Assembly (NCBI GenBank): GCA_964565335.1
Contig: CAZMEN010000075.1
Span: 1-12,306 of the forward strand
Length of the DNA stretch: 12,306 bases
DNA from: Litorimonas sp964565335
Lineage (GTDB): Bacteria > Pseudomonadota > Alphaproteobacteria > Caulobacterales > Maricaulaceae
Direction: 5' to 3'
Positions within the stretch are counted from its first letter, which is position 1, and each line of letters begins with the position of its first letter. The position numbers were made by a program, and so were the translations under genes. The notes below the pieces were generated by a model that was not told the DNA's origin, searched no databases, and saw nothing but the letters and a program-made list of their open reading frames with translations. Shown here piece by piece: positions 1 through 7,700 of the stretch.

Positions 1-1
1 C

Positions 2-463
2 TATACAGAATGGACCATTGGTCATGTGCATTCCGGGGCTTTGGGTTGGAATGGGTTCATTACATTCGGGGCGCTTTATTGTCTTGTGCCTTGGCTGTGG
101 AAGAAGAAGGAACTGTATTCACTCAAGCTGGTAGAGTGGCACTTCTGGCTCGCGACAATAGGTATCCTTTTCTACATCACGTCAATGTGGGTGGCCGGCA
201 TCATGGAAGGCCTGATGTGGCGTGCTTATACGGACCTAGGGTTCTTGGAATATGCCTTTATTGAAACAGTCTCGGCGAAACATATATCTTATATTGTTCG
301 CGCATTAGGCGGCGCTCTCTTCCTCGCAGGTGCCATTATCATGGCCTTTAACCTCCGCATGACTATCAAGGGGAAAGGCTTGGCTGAGCCTCTCGAAGGA
401 GATGTGCCTCTTTCCAAGAAACCTGTTCTGCCGACGGCGCAACCAGTTTTGGCGGGAGAATAA
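2..463 (+). CDS. ccoN: cbb3-type cytochrome c oxidase subunit I, C-terminal part (5' end outside window)
   Basis: This is the C-terminal 153 residues of the catalytic haem-copper subunit of cbb3 oxidase, which reduces O2 to water at the b3-CuB centre in the inner membrane. The fragment opens with YTEWTIGHVHSGALGWNG. The two histidines (codons at 23-25 and 29-31) match the conserved H-x-H pair in which the first ligates haem b3 and the second haem b. The CuB histidines lie upstream, outside the window. Three hydrophobic stretches follow (FITFGALYCLVPWLW, WLATIGILFYITSMWVAGI and ALGGALFLAGAIIMAF), which fit the last membrane helices, then a short polar tail. The reading frame is open to the left edge; an internal ATG at 26 is not the start. 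The stop is two bases before the ccoO ATG. Assignment is secure from the motif and from the ccoOQP genes behind it. Confidence 0.97.
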   Translation, partial: YTEWTIGHVHSGALGWNGFITFGALYCLVPWLWKKKELYSLKLVEWHFWLATIGILFYITSMWVAGIMEGLMWRAYTDLGFLEYAFIETVSAKHISYIVRALGGALFLAGAIIMAFNLRMTIKGKGLAEPLEGDVPLSKKPVLPTAQPVLAGE

Positions 464-465
464 TC

Positions 466-1203
466 ATGTTTCTTAAACTCCACCAATTTTTGGAAAAGAA
501 ATCCTTTGGATTGCTATTAGGGATTATCGGCGTTGTATCCGTCGGCGGCCTTGTTGAAATCGCCCCGCTTTTTTACATCGACAGCACAATCGAAGAAGTT
601 GAAGGTGTCAGGCCTTATAGCCCGTTAGAATTAGCAGGCCGTAACATTTACATTCGCGAAGGCTGTTATGTCTGTCATTCGCAAATGGTGAGACCTTTAC
701 GAGACGAGGTCGAGCGCTATGGTCATTACTCGCTTGCGGCTGAGTCAATGTATGACAAGCCATTCCTATGGGGGTCAAAACGCACCGGTCCTGATTTGGC
801 TCGTCTGGGCGGGAAATATTCAGATGAATGGCATAAGCTTCATTTGGAAGACCCAAGAGCCGTTGTGCCCGAGTCTATCATGCCGCCCTATAAATTCCTT
901 AGCGAGCGGGCTTTGGACTACCGTACAATCCAAAAGGAATTACAGGTCAATCAGACATTGGGTGTGCCTTATACGGACGAGATGGTTGAGAAGGCTGTCG
1001 TAGATTTGAAGACTCAGCTTGATGAGTTTGCCGATGATTATGATGGATTCATTGCGCGGTATCCAAAAGCTGTTGTGCGGGAATTTGATAATAATCCGAA
1101 GACAATTACGGAAATGGATGCACTAATCGCTTACCTTCAAATGCTGGGCACATTGGTCGACTTCAAAGAATATGAAGCCGAAAAAGACGAGAACTTACGA
1201 TGA
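466..1203 (+). CDS. ccoO: cbb3-type cytochrome c oxidase subunit II, monohaem cytochrome c
   Basis: This 245-residue membrane-anchored monohaem c-type cytochrome passes electrons towards CcoN. An uncleaved N-terminal membrane anchor covers about residues 14-36. The haem attachment motif CYVCH is at residues 67-71 within GCYVCHSQMVRP, the classic CcoO signature. M139 in SIMPPY is the expected distal haem ligand. A GGAG ribosome binding site at 455-458 precedes the ATG at a normal distance, and the start is 2 bases after the ccoN stop. The length is in the usual range for CcoO. The stop overlaps the ccoQ start as ATGA, indicating coupled translation. Nothing looks damaged. Confidence 0.98.
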   Translation: MFLKLHQFLEKKSFGLLLGIIGVVSVGGLVEIAPLFYIDSTIEEVEGVRPYSPLELAGRNIYIREGCYVCHSQMVRPLRDEVERYGHYSLAAESMYDKPFLWGSKRTGPDLARLGGKYSDEWHKLHLEDPRAVVPESIMPPYKFLSERALDYRTIQKELQVNQTLGVPYTDEMVEKAVVDLKTQLDEFADDYDGFIARYPKAVVREFDNNPKTITEMDALIAYLQMLGTLVDFKEYEAEKDENLR

Positions 1204-1364
1204 GCTATGACGTTCTCGCGCATATCGTCAAAATAGGCGGTACAGTTTTTTTTACAGGGTTTTTCGTTCTCTGTATTGTCTATGCCTTGTGGCCCAAAAA
1301 TAAAGCGCGGTTTGATCGCGCCGCTCAGTTACCACTGATCGATACGGATCATCCGGAGTTGTAA
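1200..1364 (+). CDS. ccoQ: cbb3-type cytochrome c oxidase subunit CcoQ/FixQ
   Basis: This 54-residue protein begins MSYDVLAHIVKIGG and has a single membrane helix at about residues 13-31 (GGTVFFTGFFVLCIVYALW). A basic stretch, PKNKARFDR, and a short acidic tail follow. This is the normal layout of CcoQ, the small non-haem subunit that stabilises the oxidase complex. The family is poorly conserved in sequence, so the call rests on size, topology, the ALWP-K pattern and its position between ccoO and ccoP. Its ATG overlaps the ccoO stop by 4 bases, and its stop is 5 bases before the ccoP ATG. Confidence 0.93.
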   Translation: MSYDVLAHIVKIGGTVFFTGFFVLCIVYALWPKNKARFDRAAQLPLIDTDHPEL

Positions 1365-1369
1365 AACCT

Positions 1370-2266
1370 ATGTCTGACAACAAACCCACAATCGATGAGC
1401 TTTCAGGAACGGAAACGACTGGCCACGAATGGGATGGCATTGAGGAATTAAATACGCCTATGCCGCGATGGTGGCTATGGGTGTTTTATGCCTCCATTGT
1501 TATCTCAATCGCCTACATGATTGCTATGCCCTCTATCCCGCTTATCAACTCACATTTTAAGGGCGTTTTGGACTATTCTGACAGGGCGAAAGTCCACGCC
1601 GATATTAATGATTTACAGGCGCAAAGATCGGGTATGTTTACGCGCCTAAGCGGGGAGACTTTGGAAGGTATTCAGGCCGATCCAGAATTGTTCCGCTTCG
1701 CTATGGCGGCTGGGAAATCTGCCTTTGGGGACAATTGTGCAACCTGCCATGGGTCAGGCGCGCAAGGGTTTAAGGGATACCCTAATCTCAATGATGATAT
1801 CTGGCTGTGGGGCGGTACATTTGAAGATATACGCCATACGTTGACAGTCGGAATTCGCGCCGCTCATGAAGACACTCAAATAAGCTTAATGCAGGCCTAT
1901 GGACGTGATGGCCTTCTTTCAACAGAGCAAATTTCGGGCCTCACGCAATATGTTTTATCACTGAGCGGGAGGGAGCATGACGCAAGCAAGTTCAATGATG
2001 CGCCAACTATTTTTGCGGAGCAATGTAGTTCATGCCACGGCGTAGAGGGTAAGGGCGACCAATCGCAAGGCTCTCCGAACTTGACAGACAATGAGTGGCT
2101 TTATGGCGGTACAGCGGACGAAATTCGCGCAACCCTTTATAATGGGCGTCAAGGCGTGATGCCTAATTGGAACGAACGATTATCTCCCGAAACGATTTCG
2201 GCTTTGGCGGTGTATGTTCATAGTTTGGGGGGCGGCGTTTCCACTTCGGATAATCCGTCGAATTAG
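1370..2266 (+). CDS. ccoP: cbb3-type cytochrome c oxidase subunit III, dihaem cytochrome c
   Basis: This 298-residue dihaem cytochrome accepts electrons from soluble or membrane cytochromes c and hands them to CcoO. The N-terminal TTGHEWDGIEELNTPMPRWW leads into one membrane helix at about residues 34-53, which is diagnostic of CcoP. Two cytochrome c domains follow, with CATCH at residues 123-127 and CSSCH at 219-223. M264 (GVMPNW) is the likely distal ligand of the second haem. M174 is the likely ligand of the first, but it sits in LMQAYGRDG, where most relatives have MPAFG or MPAWG. A GGAG at 1355-1358, inside the end of ccoQ, serves as ribosome binding site. The gene is full length. Confidence 0.98.
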   Translation: MSDNKPTIDELSGTETTGHEWDGIEELNTPMPRWWLWVFYASIVISIAYMIAMPSIPLINSHFKGVLDYSDRAKVHADINDLQAQRSGMFTRLSGETLEGIQADPELFRFAMAAGKSAFGDNCATCHGSGAQGFKGYPNLNDDIWLWGGTFEDIRHTLTVGIRAAHEDTQISLMQAYGRDGLLSTEQISGLTQYVLSLSGREHDASKFNDAPTIFAEQCSSCHGVEGKGDQSQGSPNLTDNEWLYGGTADEIRATLYNGRQGVMPNWNERLSPETISALAVYVHSLGGGVSTSDNPSN

Positions 2267-2278
2267 CATCTAAATAAG

Positions 2279-3775
2279 ATGACCACTCTTATTAATAACA
2301 CGCCGCCGCGCAAGAAAGTTGCCGAGGGCGTTGAGCAGTCGCGAGCCGTTGCTTCTTCGCCTTCGACACCGCAAAGTCTCTACGCCAAGCGAGTCAAATT
2401 ATATCCAAAGCTAGCGCATGGATTTTATCGAAATATCAAATGGGTTGCCTTATTTGTCCTGCTTGGCATTTATTATGTAACGCCCTGGATTCGGTGGGAT
2501 CGCGGTGCGGATCAACCGTCTCAAGCTGTGTTGGTCGACTTTGAAAATGCGCGATTTTACTTCTTCTTTATCGAAATTTGGCCTCAAGAAGTTTATTATA
2601 TCACGGGGTTATTAATTCTGGGTGCGCTGGGCCTTTTTTTGGCAACAGCTCTTTTTGGTCGTGTTTGGTGCGGTTATGCTTGTCCGCAAACAATCTGGAC
2701 GGACCTTTTTATCCAAGTCGAGAAGTTTTTCGAAGGCGATCGAAATGCCCGCATGAAGCTCGATAAAGCGCCGTGGACTCCCAAGAAGATATTTAAAAAA
2801 ACGGCGAAGCATATTGTCTGGGTTTTGATAGCTGCTTTGACCGGCGGAGTTTGGATATTATATTTCCACGATGCACCAACGATTGCGCGCGATTTCTTTA
2901 CGGGGCATGCGCCGACGACGTCCTATGTGTTCGTCGTCTTATTGACCGGTACGACTTATTGGTTGGCGGGGCATATGCGGGAACAGGTATGCACCTATAT
3001 GTGTCCTTGGCCTCGGATTCAGGCGGCCTTAATTGATGAAGAGGCGTTAAACGTAACATACCGTTATGACCGGGGAGAGCCGCGAGGGGCTCATAAAAAG
3101 GGAACAAGTTGGGATAAGCGCGGCGACTGTATCGATTGCCGACAATGTGTGGCTGTCTGTCCTGTTGGCATTGATATTCGGGATGGGCTGCAGTTAGAAT
3201 GTATTGGCTGTTCACTTTGTATCGACGCATGCGATGAGATTATGGTCAAAGTGGACCGTCCTAAAGGCCTTATAGCCTTCGATACGGACGCAAATGTGCA
3301 GCGCCGTTTGAAAGGCGAAAAACCGCGGTTGAATCTCATCCGCTCCAGAACTGTCATTTACGCTGTTCTATTTGTCTCTGTTGGCTCCCTCATGCTTTAT
3401 AGTTTGATAAATCGAGAGATATTGGACATGAATGTTTTAAGAGATCGTCAGCCAAATTACGTGACCCTTTCTGATGGCAGCGTAAGGAATGGCTATACGA
3501 TCAAAGTCCTAAATAAAGCGACAGAGCCCAGGCAACTTATTTTGACAACTGATACCCTTCCATCACCCAATATAATTGTGGCTGGGCAACAGACAGGGCC
3601 TTCAATAATCCTAAATGTTCCGGCGGATGAAACTTTAGATTTTCGCGTGACAGTGACAGAAGACGATATTGGTGCCCTAGAGCAAAAAACAGATTTTAAT
3701 TTTCTTATTCAAGACAAAACTATTGGCGACGAAACGCGTGCTCGTGCTATATTTATAAGCGGCGGCCCGAAATGA
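2279..3775 (+). CDS. ccoG: CcoG/FixG/RdxA, iron-sulfur protein for cbb3 oxidase copper delivery
   Basis: This 498-residue polytopic membrane protein belongs to the CcoG (FixG, RdxA) family. A characterised member reduces Cu(II) to Cu(I) for supply to CcoN. A membrane helix at about residues 53-70 is followed by others near 106-128, 176-197 and 215-231. CGYACPQ (C131, C135) and CTYMCP (C238, C242) are the two membrane-associated cysteine pairs. The bis-[4Fe-4S] ferredoxin region has C284, C287, C290, C294 and C308, C311, C314, C318. After a further helix at about 358-376, the C-terminal ~110 residues form the Ig-like accessory domain of FixG. The gene lies 12 bases after ccoP, so it is probably in the same transcript. 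No clear Shine-Dalgarno sequence is seen, but the ATG gives the normal family N-terminus. Confidence 0.97.
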   Translation: MTTLINNTPPRKKVAEGVEQSRAVASSPSTPQSLYAKRVKLYPKLAHGFYRNIKWVALFVLLGIYYVTPWIRWDRGADQPSQAVLVDFENARFYFFFIEIWPQEVYYITGLLILGALGLFLATALFGRVWCGYACPQTIWTDLFIQVEKFFEGDRNARMKLDKAPWTPKKIFKKTAKHIVWVLIAALTGGVWILYFHDAPTIARDFFTGHAPTTSYVFVVLLTGTTYWLAGHMREQVCTYMCPWPRIQAALIDEEALNVTYRYDRGEPRGAHKKGTSWDKRGDCIDCRQCVAVCPVGIDIRDGLQLECIGCSLCIDACDEIMVKVDRPKGLIAFDTDANVQRRLKGEKPRLNLIRSRTVIYAVLFVSVGSLMLYSLINREILDMNVLRDRQPNYVTLSDGSVRNGYTIKVLNKATEPRQLILTTDTLPSPNIIVAGQQTGPSIILNVPADETLDFRVTVTEDDIGALEQKTDFNFLIQDKTIGDETRARAIFISGGPK

Positions 3776-4263
3776 CCAAAGTAGACAAACCTCAAAGAGA
3801 ACTAACGGGGCGCCATGTTCTTATTGCCTTATTAGCTTTTTTTGGCGTCATCATCGCGATAAATGGTTATTTTATCACGATGGCTGTCTTGTCGTTTCGT
3901 GGTGAAGATGTGAAGCGATCCTATCTTCAAGGCGTTGAGTATAACCAGCGTATTGAAGCCCGTGCGGGTGAGTACGCTTTGGGGTGGAGCGTCAAAGGGA
4001 ATGTGACGGATGGCGGGGATCCCGAATTGATTTTTGAACTGTCTGATAAAGCCGGAAAACCAATAATTGATGCGGTTGTTTCAGGTGTTTTGCGACATCC
4101 AACAGACCGTGATTTAGATAAGGCTATTACATTGGCCGCGGAAGGGAATGGTCGATATCGAGCCTCTCTGATCAGTGACAATGGTGCACGGCGTTTTATG
4201 GGCACTGCTAAAAAAAACGATGATGTATTTGTTTTTCAATATGATGTGAATAGCGGTTCATGA
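3772..4263 (+). CDS. ccoH: FixH/CcoH family cbb3 oxidase assembly protein
   Basis: This 163-residue FixH-family protein is needed for assembly and stability of cbb3 oxidase. A single membrane helix spans about residues 13-36 and contains the family pattern INGYFITMAVLSF. It is followed by SYLQGVEYNQRIEA, a typical FixH stretch just outside the membrane. The rest is a periplasmic beta-rich domain that ends in FVFQYDVNSGS. The start overlaps the ccoG stop (ATGA) and the stop overlaps the ccoI start (ATGA), so expression is probably coupled to its neighbours. The identification rests on motif, size and position. Confidence 0.95.
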   Translation: MTKVDKPQRELTGRHVLIALLAFFGVIIAINGYFITMAVLSFRGEDVKRSYLQGVEYNQRIEARAGEYALGWSVKGNVTDGGDPELIFELSDKAGKPIIDAVVSGVLRHPTDRDLDKAITLAAEGNGRYRASLISDNGARRFMGTAKKNDDVFVFQYDVNSGS

Positions 4264-6494
4264 CGAACTCTGTACTTTTGCAAGATCAAAAGGGTTGTCC
4301 TTCCGGCTTGCAGGAAAAACCGATAATACAGATGGACCCAAAGGTCGGCGACGTTGATTTATCGACATTTGAAACGATATCAAGCGAAGGACTAACAGCT
4401 CTTGAGCTCAGTATTCAAGGCGCACATTGCTCCGGATGTGTTTCCAAAATAGAGCGCGGATTAACATCAATGAGCGGCGTTAAAGCAGCTCGGTTAAATT
4501 TAACAACGGCGCGATTGAGTGTGTCTTGGGATGACGCGCATCAATCTTCAAGTGCAATAGTTTCTAAGATAACGGACCTTGGTTTTGGCGCGACCCCGTT
4601 CCAGCACAGCGAAGTCGAGTTGACGCAACAAAGAGTTCAGAAAAAATTATTACGCTACATCGCAGTTTCCGGGTTCGCCGCTATGAATGTGATGTTACTC
4701 TCTATTTCCGTTTGGTCTGGCGGCGGGGAGATGAGCTCTGATACGCGGCACCTATTTCATTGGCTTTCTGCGTTCATTGCTTTGCCGACGATTGCCTATG
4801 CGGGGCGAGCCTTTTTTACACCGGCTCTACAAGCTTTACGAAAAAAGCAAACCAATATGGATGTTCCGATTTCTCTTGCCTTAATTCTGGCGAGTGGGTT
4901 GAGCTTTTATGAGACTGTAAATGGCCATCAGGATGTGTATTTCGATGCGGCAGTAATGCTGCTGTTTTTGTTATTGATTGGCCGGTATCTTGATGCTCGG
5001 CTTCGCCTCAAGACCGGAGAGGCGGCGCGGCGCTTAACCGCGATGCAGGTAAGTACAGCAACACGTGTGTTGTCAGATGGTCGGCAAGAAACTTTACCGG
5101 CGCAATCTGTGAAAATAGGGGATAAAATTCTTATTCCAAAGGGGCAGAGAATTCCGATTGATTGTCAGATTCTCTCAGGCGCATCAGAGATAGACGCGCA
5201 AATAGCAACGGGTGAAACCGTTTTCCAAAAAGTAGCGTCCGGAGACTTTTTATTGTCAGGCACGATTAATTTAAGCGCGCCTTTAACAGCACGGGTGACG
5301 TCAAATTTGGAGAATAGCTTTCTCTCTGAAATAACGCAGTTAGTTGAGATTGGGGAGCAGACCAAAAGCCGTTTTGTGCGCATCGCGGACCGCGCTGCAC
5401 GGGCCTATGTGCCGATTGTTCACAGCTTGGCCGCCATGACTTTCATTGGTTGGTATCTGTTGTCCGGTGATTTACGCACCGCATCCCTCAACGCTATCGC
5501 CGTTTTGATTATTACCTGCCCTTGCGCTTTGGGTTTGGCCGTGCCTGCTGTCCATGCTGTTGCTGCGTCTAAGCTATTTGACAGAGGTATCTTTGCGCGT
5601 TCTGGCGATGCGTTGGAACGATTGGCCAAAATCAATCATGTCGTTTTTGATAAGACCGGGACTTTAACGAAGGGGCAATTTACGCTGCTTTACCCAGAAG
5701 GTTTCGCAGCAGAGCCATTAGGACTTGCGGGCGCTCTGGCGGCCTATTCCAATCATCCCTTATCTCAAGCACTCAAGGCTTATGCGCGCCCAACCGAATT
5801 GATAAATGTGATCGAAAAAACGGGGCAGGGGTTAAGCGCTAAATATAAGGGCACGGTTATAAAATTGGGTTCAGCCGAATTTGTTGGAGCCGAGTCGAGT
5901 ACGATTGCGCAAAGTTCAGTTTGGTTTCGGCAAGGCGATCAAATACCCATACAATTTGAATTTCGGGATGAGTTAAGAGAGGATGCGCGCGCTACCGTAC
6001 AGCTATTACAGAGCATGGCACTGTCTCAGGAGATGTTAACGGGGGACAATGACATAACAGCTAAAGAAATCGCCGAACAACTCGGCCTTGATATTTGGCA
6101 AGCGAATGTAACGCCCAGGCAAAAAATGCAAATTATTGAACAGTGTGGTCTGGCTGACAAACGTCCACTTATGGTTGGGGACGGTTTAAATGACGCGCCA
6201 GCATTAGCGGCGGCTACTGCATCCGTTTCTTTTTCTTCAGCTTCTGATATTTCTCGCACGGCATCGGATATTATTGTCCAAAATGACAAGTTATTGAATT
6301 TACCCGTTGCTATTAGCACGGCCCGAAGCGCGCAAAAGCGTGTTATCGAGAATCTTTCTTTGGCCGTAATTTACAATATGTGTGCAATCCCATTAGCTGT
6401 GCTCGGATGGGTGAACCCCTTGATTGCCGCCTTGGCTATGTCTGGCTCTTCTCTTATTGTTACGCTCAACGCTTTGCGGGTTCGAACAAAATGA
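4260..6494 (+). CDS. ccoI: P1B-type copper-transporting ATPase CcoI/FixI
   Basis: This 744-residue P-type ATPase pumps Cu(I) across the inner membrane for insertion into the cbb3 oxidase. An N-terminal heavy-metal-associated domain carries GAHCSGC (C57, C60). The core follows in order: the actuator loop TGET (317-320), the CPC membrane site (C420, C422) within CPCALGLAVP, the phosphorylation motif DKTGT (D464), the HP dipeptide (499-500) and hinge GDGLNDAP (640-647). The last helices contain YN (705-706) and M727 within MSGSS, the copper signature of P1B-1 pumps. Length is normal for FixI. A lone cysteine at position 13 (KGCPSG) precedes the metal-binding domain. The 4-base overlaps with ccoH and ccoS and the locus favour CcoI over a general CopA detoxification pump. 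Confidence 0.97.
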   Translation: MTNSVLLQDQKGCPSGLQEKPIIQMDPKVGDVDLSTFETISSEGLTALELSIQGAHCSGCVSKIERGLTSMSGVKAARLNLTTARLSVSWDDAHQSSSAIVSKITDLGFGATPFQHSEVELTQQRVQKKLLRYIAVSGFAAMNVMLLSISVWSGGGEMSSDTRHLFHWLSAFIALPTIAYAGRAFFTPALQALRKKQTNMDVPISLALILASGLSFYETVNGHQDVYFDAAVMLLFLLLIGRYLDARLRLKTGEAARRLTAMQVSTATRVLSDGRQETLPAQSVKIGDKILIPKGQRIPIDCQILSGASEIDAQIATGETVFQKVASGDFLLSGTINLSAPLTARVTSNLENSFLSEITQLVEIGEQTKSRFVRIADRAARAYVPIVHSLAAMTFIGWYLLSGDLRTASLNAIAVLIITCPCALGLAVPAVHAVAASKLFDRGIFARSGDALERLAKINHVVFDKTGTLTKGQFTLLYPEGFAAEPLGLAGALAAYSNHPLSQALKAYARPTELINVIEKTGQGLSAKYKGTVIKLGSAEFVGAESSTIAQSSVWFRQGDQIPIQFEFRDELREDARATVQLLQSMALSQEMLTGDNDITAKEIAEQLGLDIWQANVTPRQKMQIIEQCGLADKRPLMVGDGLNDAPALAAATASVSFSSASDISRTASDIIVQNDKLLNLPVAISTARSAQKRVIENLSLAVIYNMCAIPLAVLGWVNPLIAALAMSGSSLIVTLNALRVRTK

Positions 6495-6652
6495 ACGCTC
6501 TTATATGGCTTATTCCGGTCGCGCTAATCCTAGGGTTTTTGGGATTATTAGCGTTTTTTTGGTCTCTTAAGAATGGCCAATTTGATGACCCTAGGGGCGA
6601 CGCATCGAGAATCTTACAAAATGATGATCGTCCAATTATAGAAGAAGACTAA
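6491..6652 (+). CDS. ccoS: cbb3-type cytochrome oxidase assembly protein CcoS
   Basis: This 53-residue protein begins MNALIWLIPVALILG. It has one membrane helix at about residues 4-25, then FFWSLKNGQFDDPRGDA and an acidic tail. The SLKNGQFDDPRGDA segment is the conserved core of CcoS, a small protein needed to load cofactors (haem b and CuB) into cbb3 oxidase. The start was chosen for family fit and for the ATGA overlap with the ccoI stop; the frame is also open upstream inside ccoI. It ends the oxidase operon, with only 18 bases to the stop of the convergent gene and no obvious rho-independent terminator. Confidence 0.96.
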   Translation: MNALIWLIPVALILGFLGLLAFFWSLKNGQFDDPRGDASRILQNDDRPIIEED

Positions 6653-6670
6653 GCCCAGATTGACAGTAGC

Positions 6671-6919
6671 TTATTCGCAGTTGTCTTCCTCACAATCCGA
6701 TCCATCCTCATCACTAGAGCAGCATATGGCGTGGCATAGCTTCACTGCAGCGGGGCGGTACGGCTCTTCTGTGTCATTGTTAGGGAGCTCAATTTTAATC
6801 CACTTTCCCGATGCACAGAGTTGTGTCCAAAGGCCATCAACTGAATTGTCTGCCGCGTGAGCAGAGGGAAATTGTGCGCAAAATATAGAAATGCAAAGTA
6901 TCGAAGCAAGAACCTTCAT
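6671..6919 (-). CDS. small exported cysteine-rich protein, function unknown
   Basis: This 82-residue protein has a clear signal peptide: MKVLASILCISIFCAQFPSAHA, about 22 residues, with an AHA-type cleavage site. The predicted mature part is about 60 residues with six cysteines (C35, C62, C66, C67, C76, C81) and a very acidic end. Notable parts are LWTQLCASGKWIKIEL and KLCHAICC. The layout of an LC-x-G-x-W-I block followed by a cysteine cluster faintly recalls small exported proteins of the DUF2946 type, often found near copper genes, but this is a weak resemblance by eye. It lies between ccoS and fixK and converges on the oxidase operon, so a role in periplasmic copper or thiol chemistry is plausible but unproven. 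Cysteines at 9 and 14 do not form a good lipobox. The ATG lacks a strong ribosome binding site. Confidence 0.75.
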   Translation of the reverse strand: MKVLASILCISIFCAQFPSAHAADNSVDGLWTQLCASGKWIKIELPNNDTEEPYRPAAVKLCHAICCSSDEDGSDCEEDNCE

Positions 6920-6946
6920 ACGTGTAATCTATGCGAGCCTGTCATC

Positions 6947-6972
6947 TTAAATTTGTCCTACGTCAAATTTAA
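6947..6972. promoter_or_regulatory. inverted repeat with FNR/FixK-like core upstream of the cysteine-rich gene
   Basis: TTAAATTTG (6947-6955) and CAAATTTAA (6964-6972) are perfect 9-bp inverted arms around 8 bases. The centre reads TTGTC-CTAC-GTCAA (6953-6966), close to the FNR/FixK consensus TTGAT-N4-ATCAA, with TTG and CAA at the right spacing. On the minus strand a TATAAT lies just upstream (ATTATA at 6976-6981), so a transcript of the cysteine-rich gene would begin near or inside the repeat. It could therefore be an operator. It could instead be a weak stem after the fixK stop at 6988, but it has no T-run. Confidence 0.5.
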
Positions 6973-6987
6973 ATCATTATAGCCAAA

Positions 6988-7623
6988 CTATGACGACCCT
7001 ATTAATGCCTGCAATTTTCGTAAGTCATTTATGGTAATTATATCTCGGCTGGGCAAGCCAATGAGGCTTTCTTGCTTAAGCTGCGTTAATTGGCGGCTAA
7101 CCGTCTCTATACTCATGCCCAAATAATCCGCGATATCTAACCGGCTCATGGGCAAGCTAACGTCGAAAGATTTGCCGGATAGGCCTTGCCTCTCAATCAT
7201 CAAGTTGATGAAAGTTATGATTTTTTGCTTGGCTGTTTTTTTAGAGAGCGTTGTGATTAAAGACTGATTAGCTTCTAACTGTTTACAAGTTGATAAAAAT
7301 AACTCGGTCTGTAGAGCTGGATTCTTGGTGACCTCTGACAGTGAGAGTAGGACTACATTTGCAGTTGTCAGTGTGATTGCAGAATCCCAATAGTCGGTTC
7401 CCGCGCTTAGGCCAAAAAAGTCACCTTCAGAATAGAATTCTGATATCTGGCGCTGGCTATTTTCTAGGAGGCGGTAGCACATGACCATGCCACTATTTAC
7501 GCGAAAGAATCCTTTTGAAAGCGCGCCTTGATGATAGATCATCACCTGCTTCGCGTGGACGCGCCCGCGTGAACGGTAAAAATCTAAAAGAGCTTTCTTT
7601 TCTGATTTATCCATTGAGGTCAT
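6988..7623 (-). CDS. fixK: CRP/FNR-family transcription regulator, FixK-like
   Basis: This 211-residue regulator has an N-terminal cyclic-nucleotide-binding-like beta-barrel (about residues 20-100), a long dimer helix and a C-terminal winged helix-turn-helix (about 155-200). The recognition helix reads MSIETVSRQLTQL, with E173, S176 and R177 at the spacing of FNR Glu209, Ser212 and Arg213. It should therefore bind TTGAT-N4-ATCAA type boxes. The only cysteines are C49 and C113, so the N-terminal iron-sulfur cluster ligands of oxygen-sensing FNR are absent. That favours a FixK-type protein controlled by its own synthesis through FixJ. The gene lies 257 bp downstream of fixJ in the same direction. 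The expected main target is the ccoN promoter, left of this window. Confidence 0.88.
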   Translation of the reverse strand: MTSMDKSEKKALLDFYRSRGRVHAKQVMIYHQGALSKGFFRVNSGMVMCYRLLENSQRQISEFYSEGDFFGLSAGTDYWDSAITLTTANVVLLSLSEVTKNPALQTELFLSTCKQLEANQSLITTLSKKTAKQKIITFINLMIERQGLSGKSFDVSLPMSRLDIADYLGMSIETVSRQLTQLKQESLIGLPSRDIITINDLRKLQALIGSS

Positions 7624-7657
7624 AGTTTCAGCTTGGCTAATGAATGCGTTTCATTTC

Positions 7658-7674
7658 GCTCTTCATTTAAGAGC
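7658..7674 (-). promoter_or_regulatory. short hairpin in the fixK leader
   Basis: On the minus strand GCTCTT-AAATG-AAGAGC forms a perfect 6-bp stem with a 5-base loop, ending 34 bases before the fixK ATG. It lies between the likely FixJ palindrome and the start codon, so it would be in the 5' untranslated RNA if transcription starts upstream of it. Its role is unknown; it could affect transcript stability or be a protein site. Confidence 0.4.
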
Positions 7675-7700
7675 ATCTGTAAAACGGACAAGAGCGTTGT

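Noticed and set aside
2898..3230. 110-codon open frame on the minus strand inside ccoG
   Set aside because: It is fully antisense to the conserved cysteine-rich part of ccoG and has no family-like sequence; it is a shadow of the real gene.
4260..6494. General copper-detoxification ATPase (CopA) instead of CcoI
   Set aside because: The gene is embedded with 4-base overlaps between ccoH and ccoS, which fits the oxidase assembly pump; the sequence motifs alone do not separate the two.
6644..6688. GAAGAC/GTCTTC inverted pair at the ccoS end as a terminator
   Set aside because: The arms are only 6 bp with a 33-base loop and no T-run; this is not a convincing terminator.
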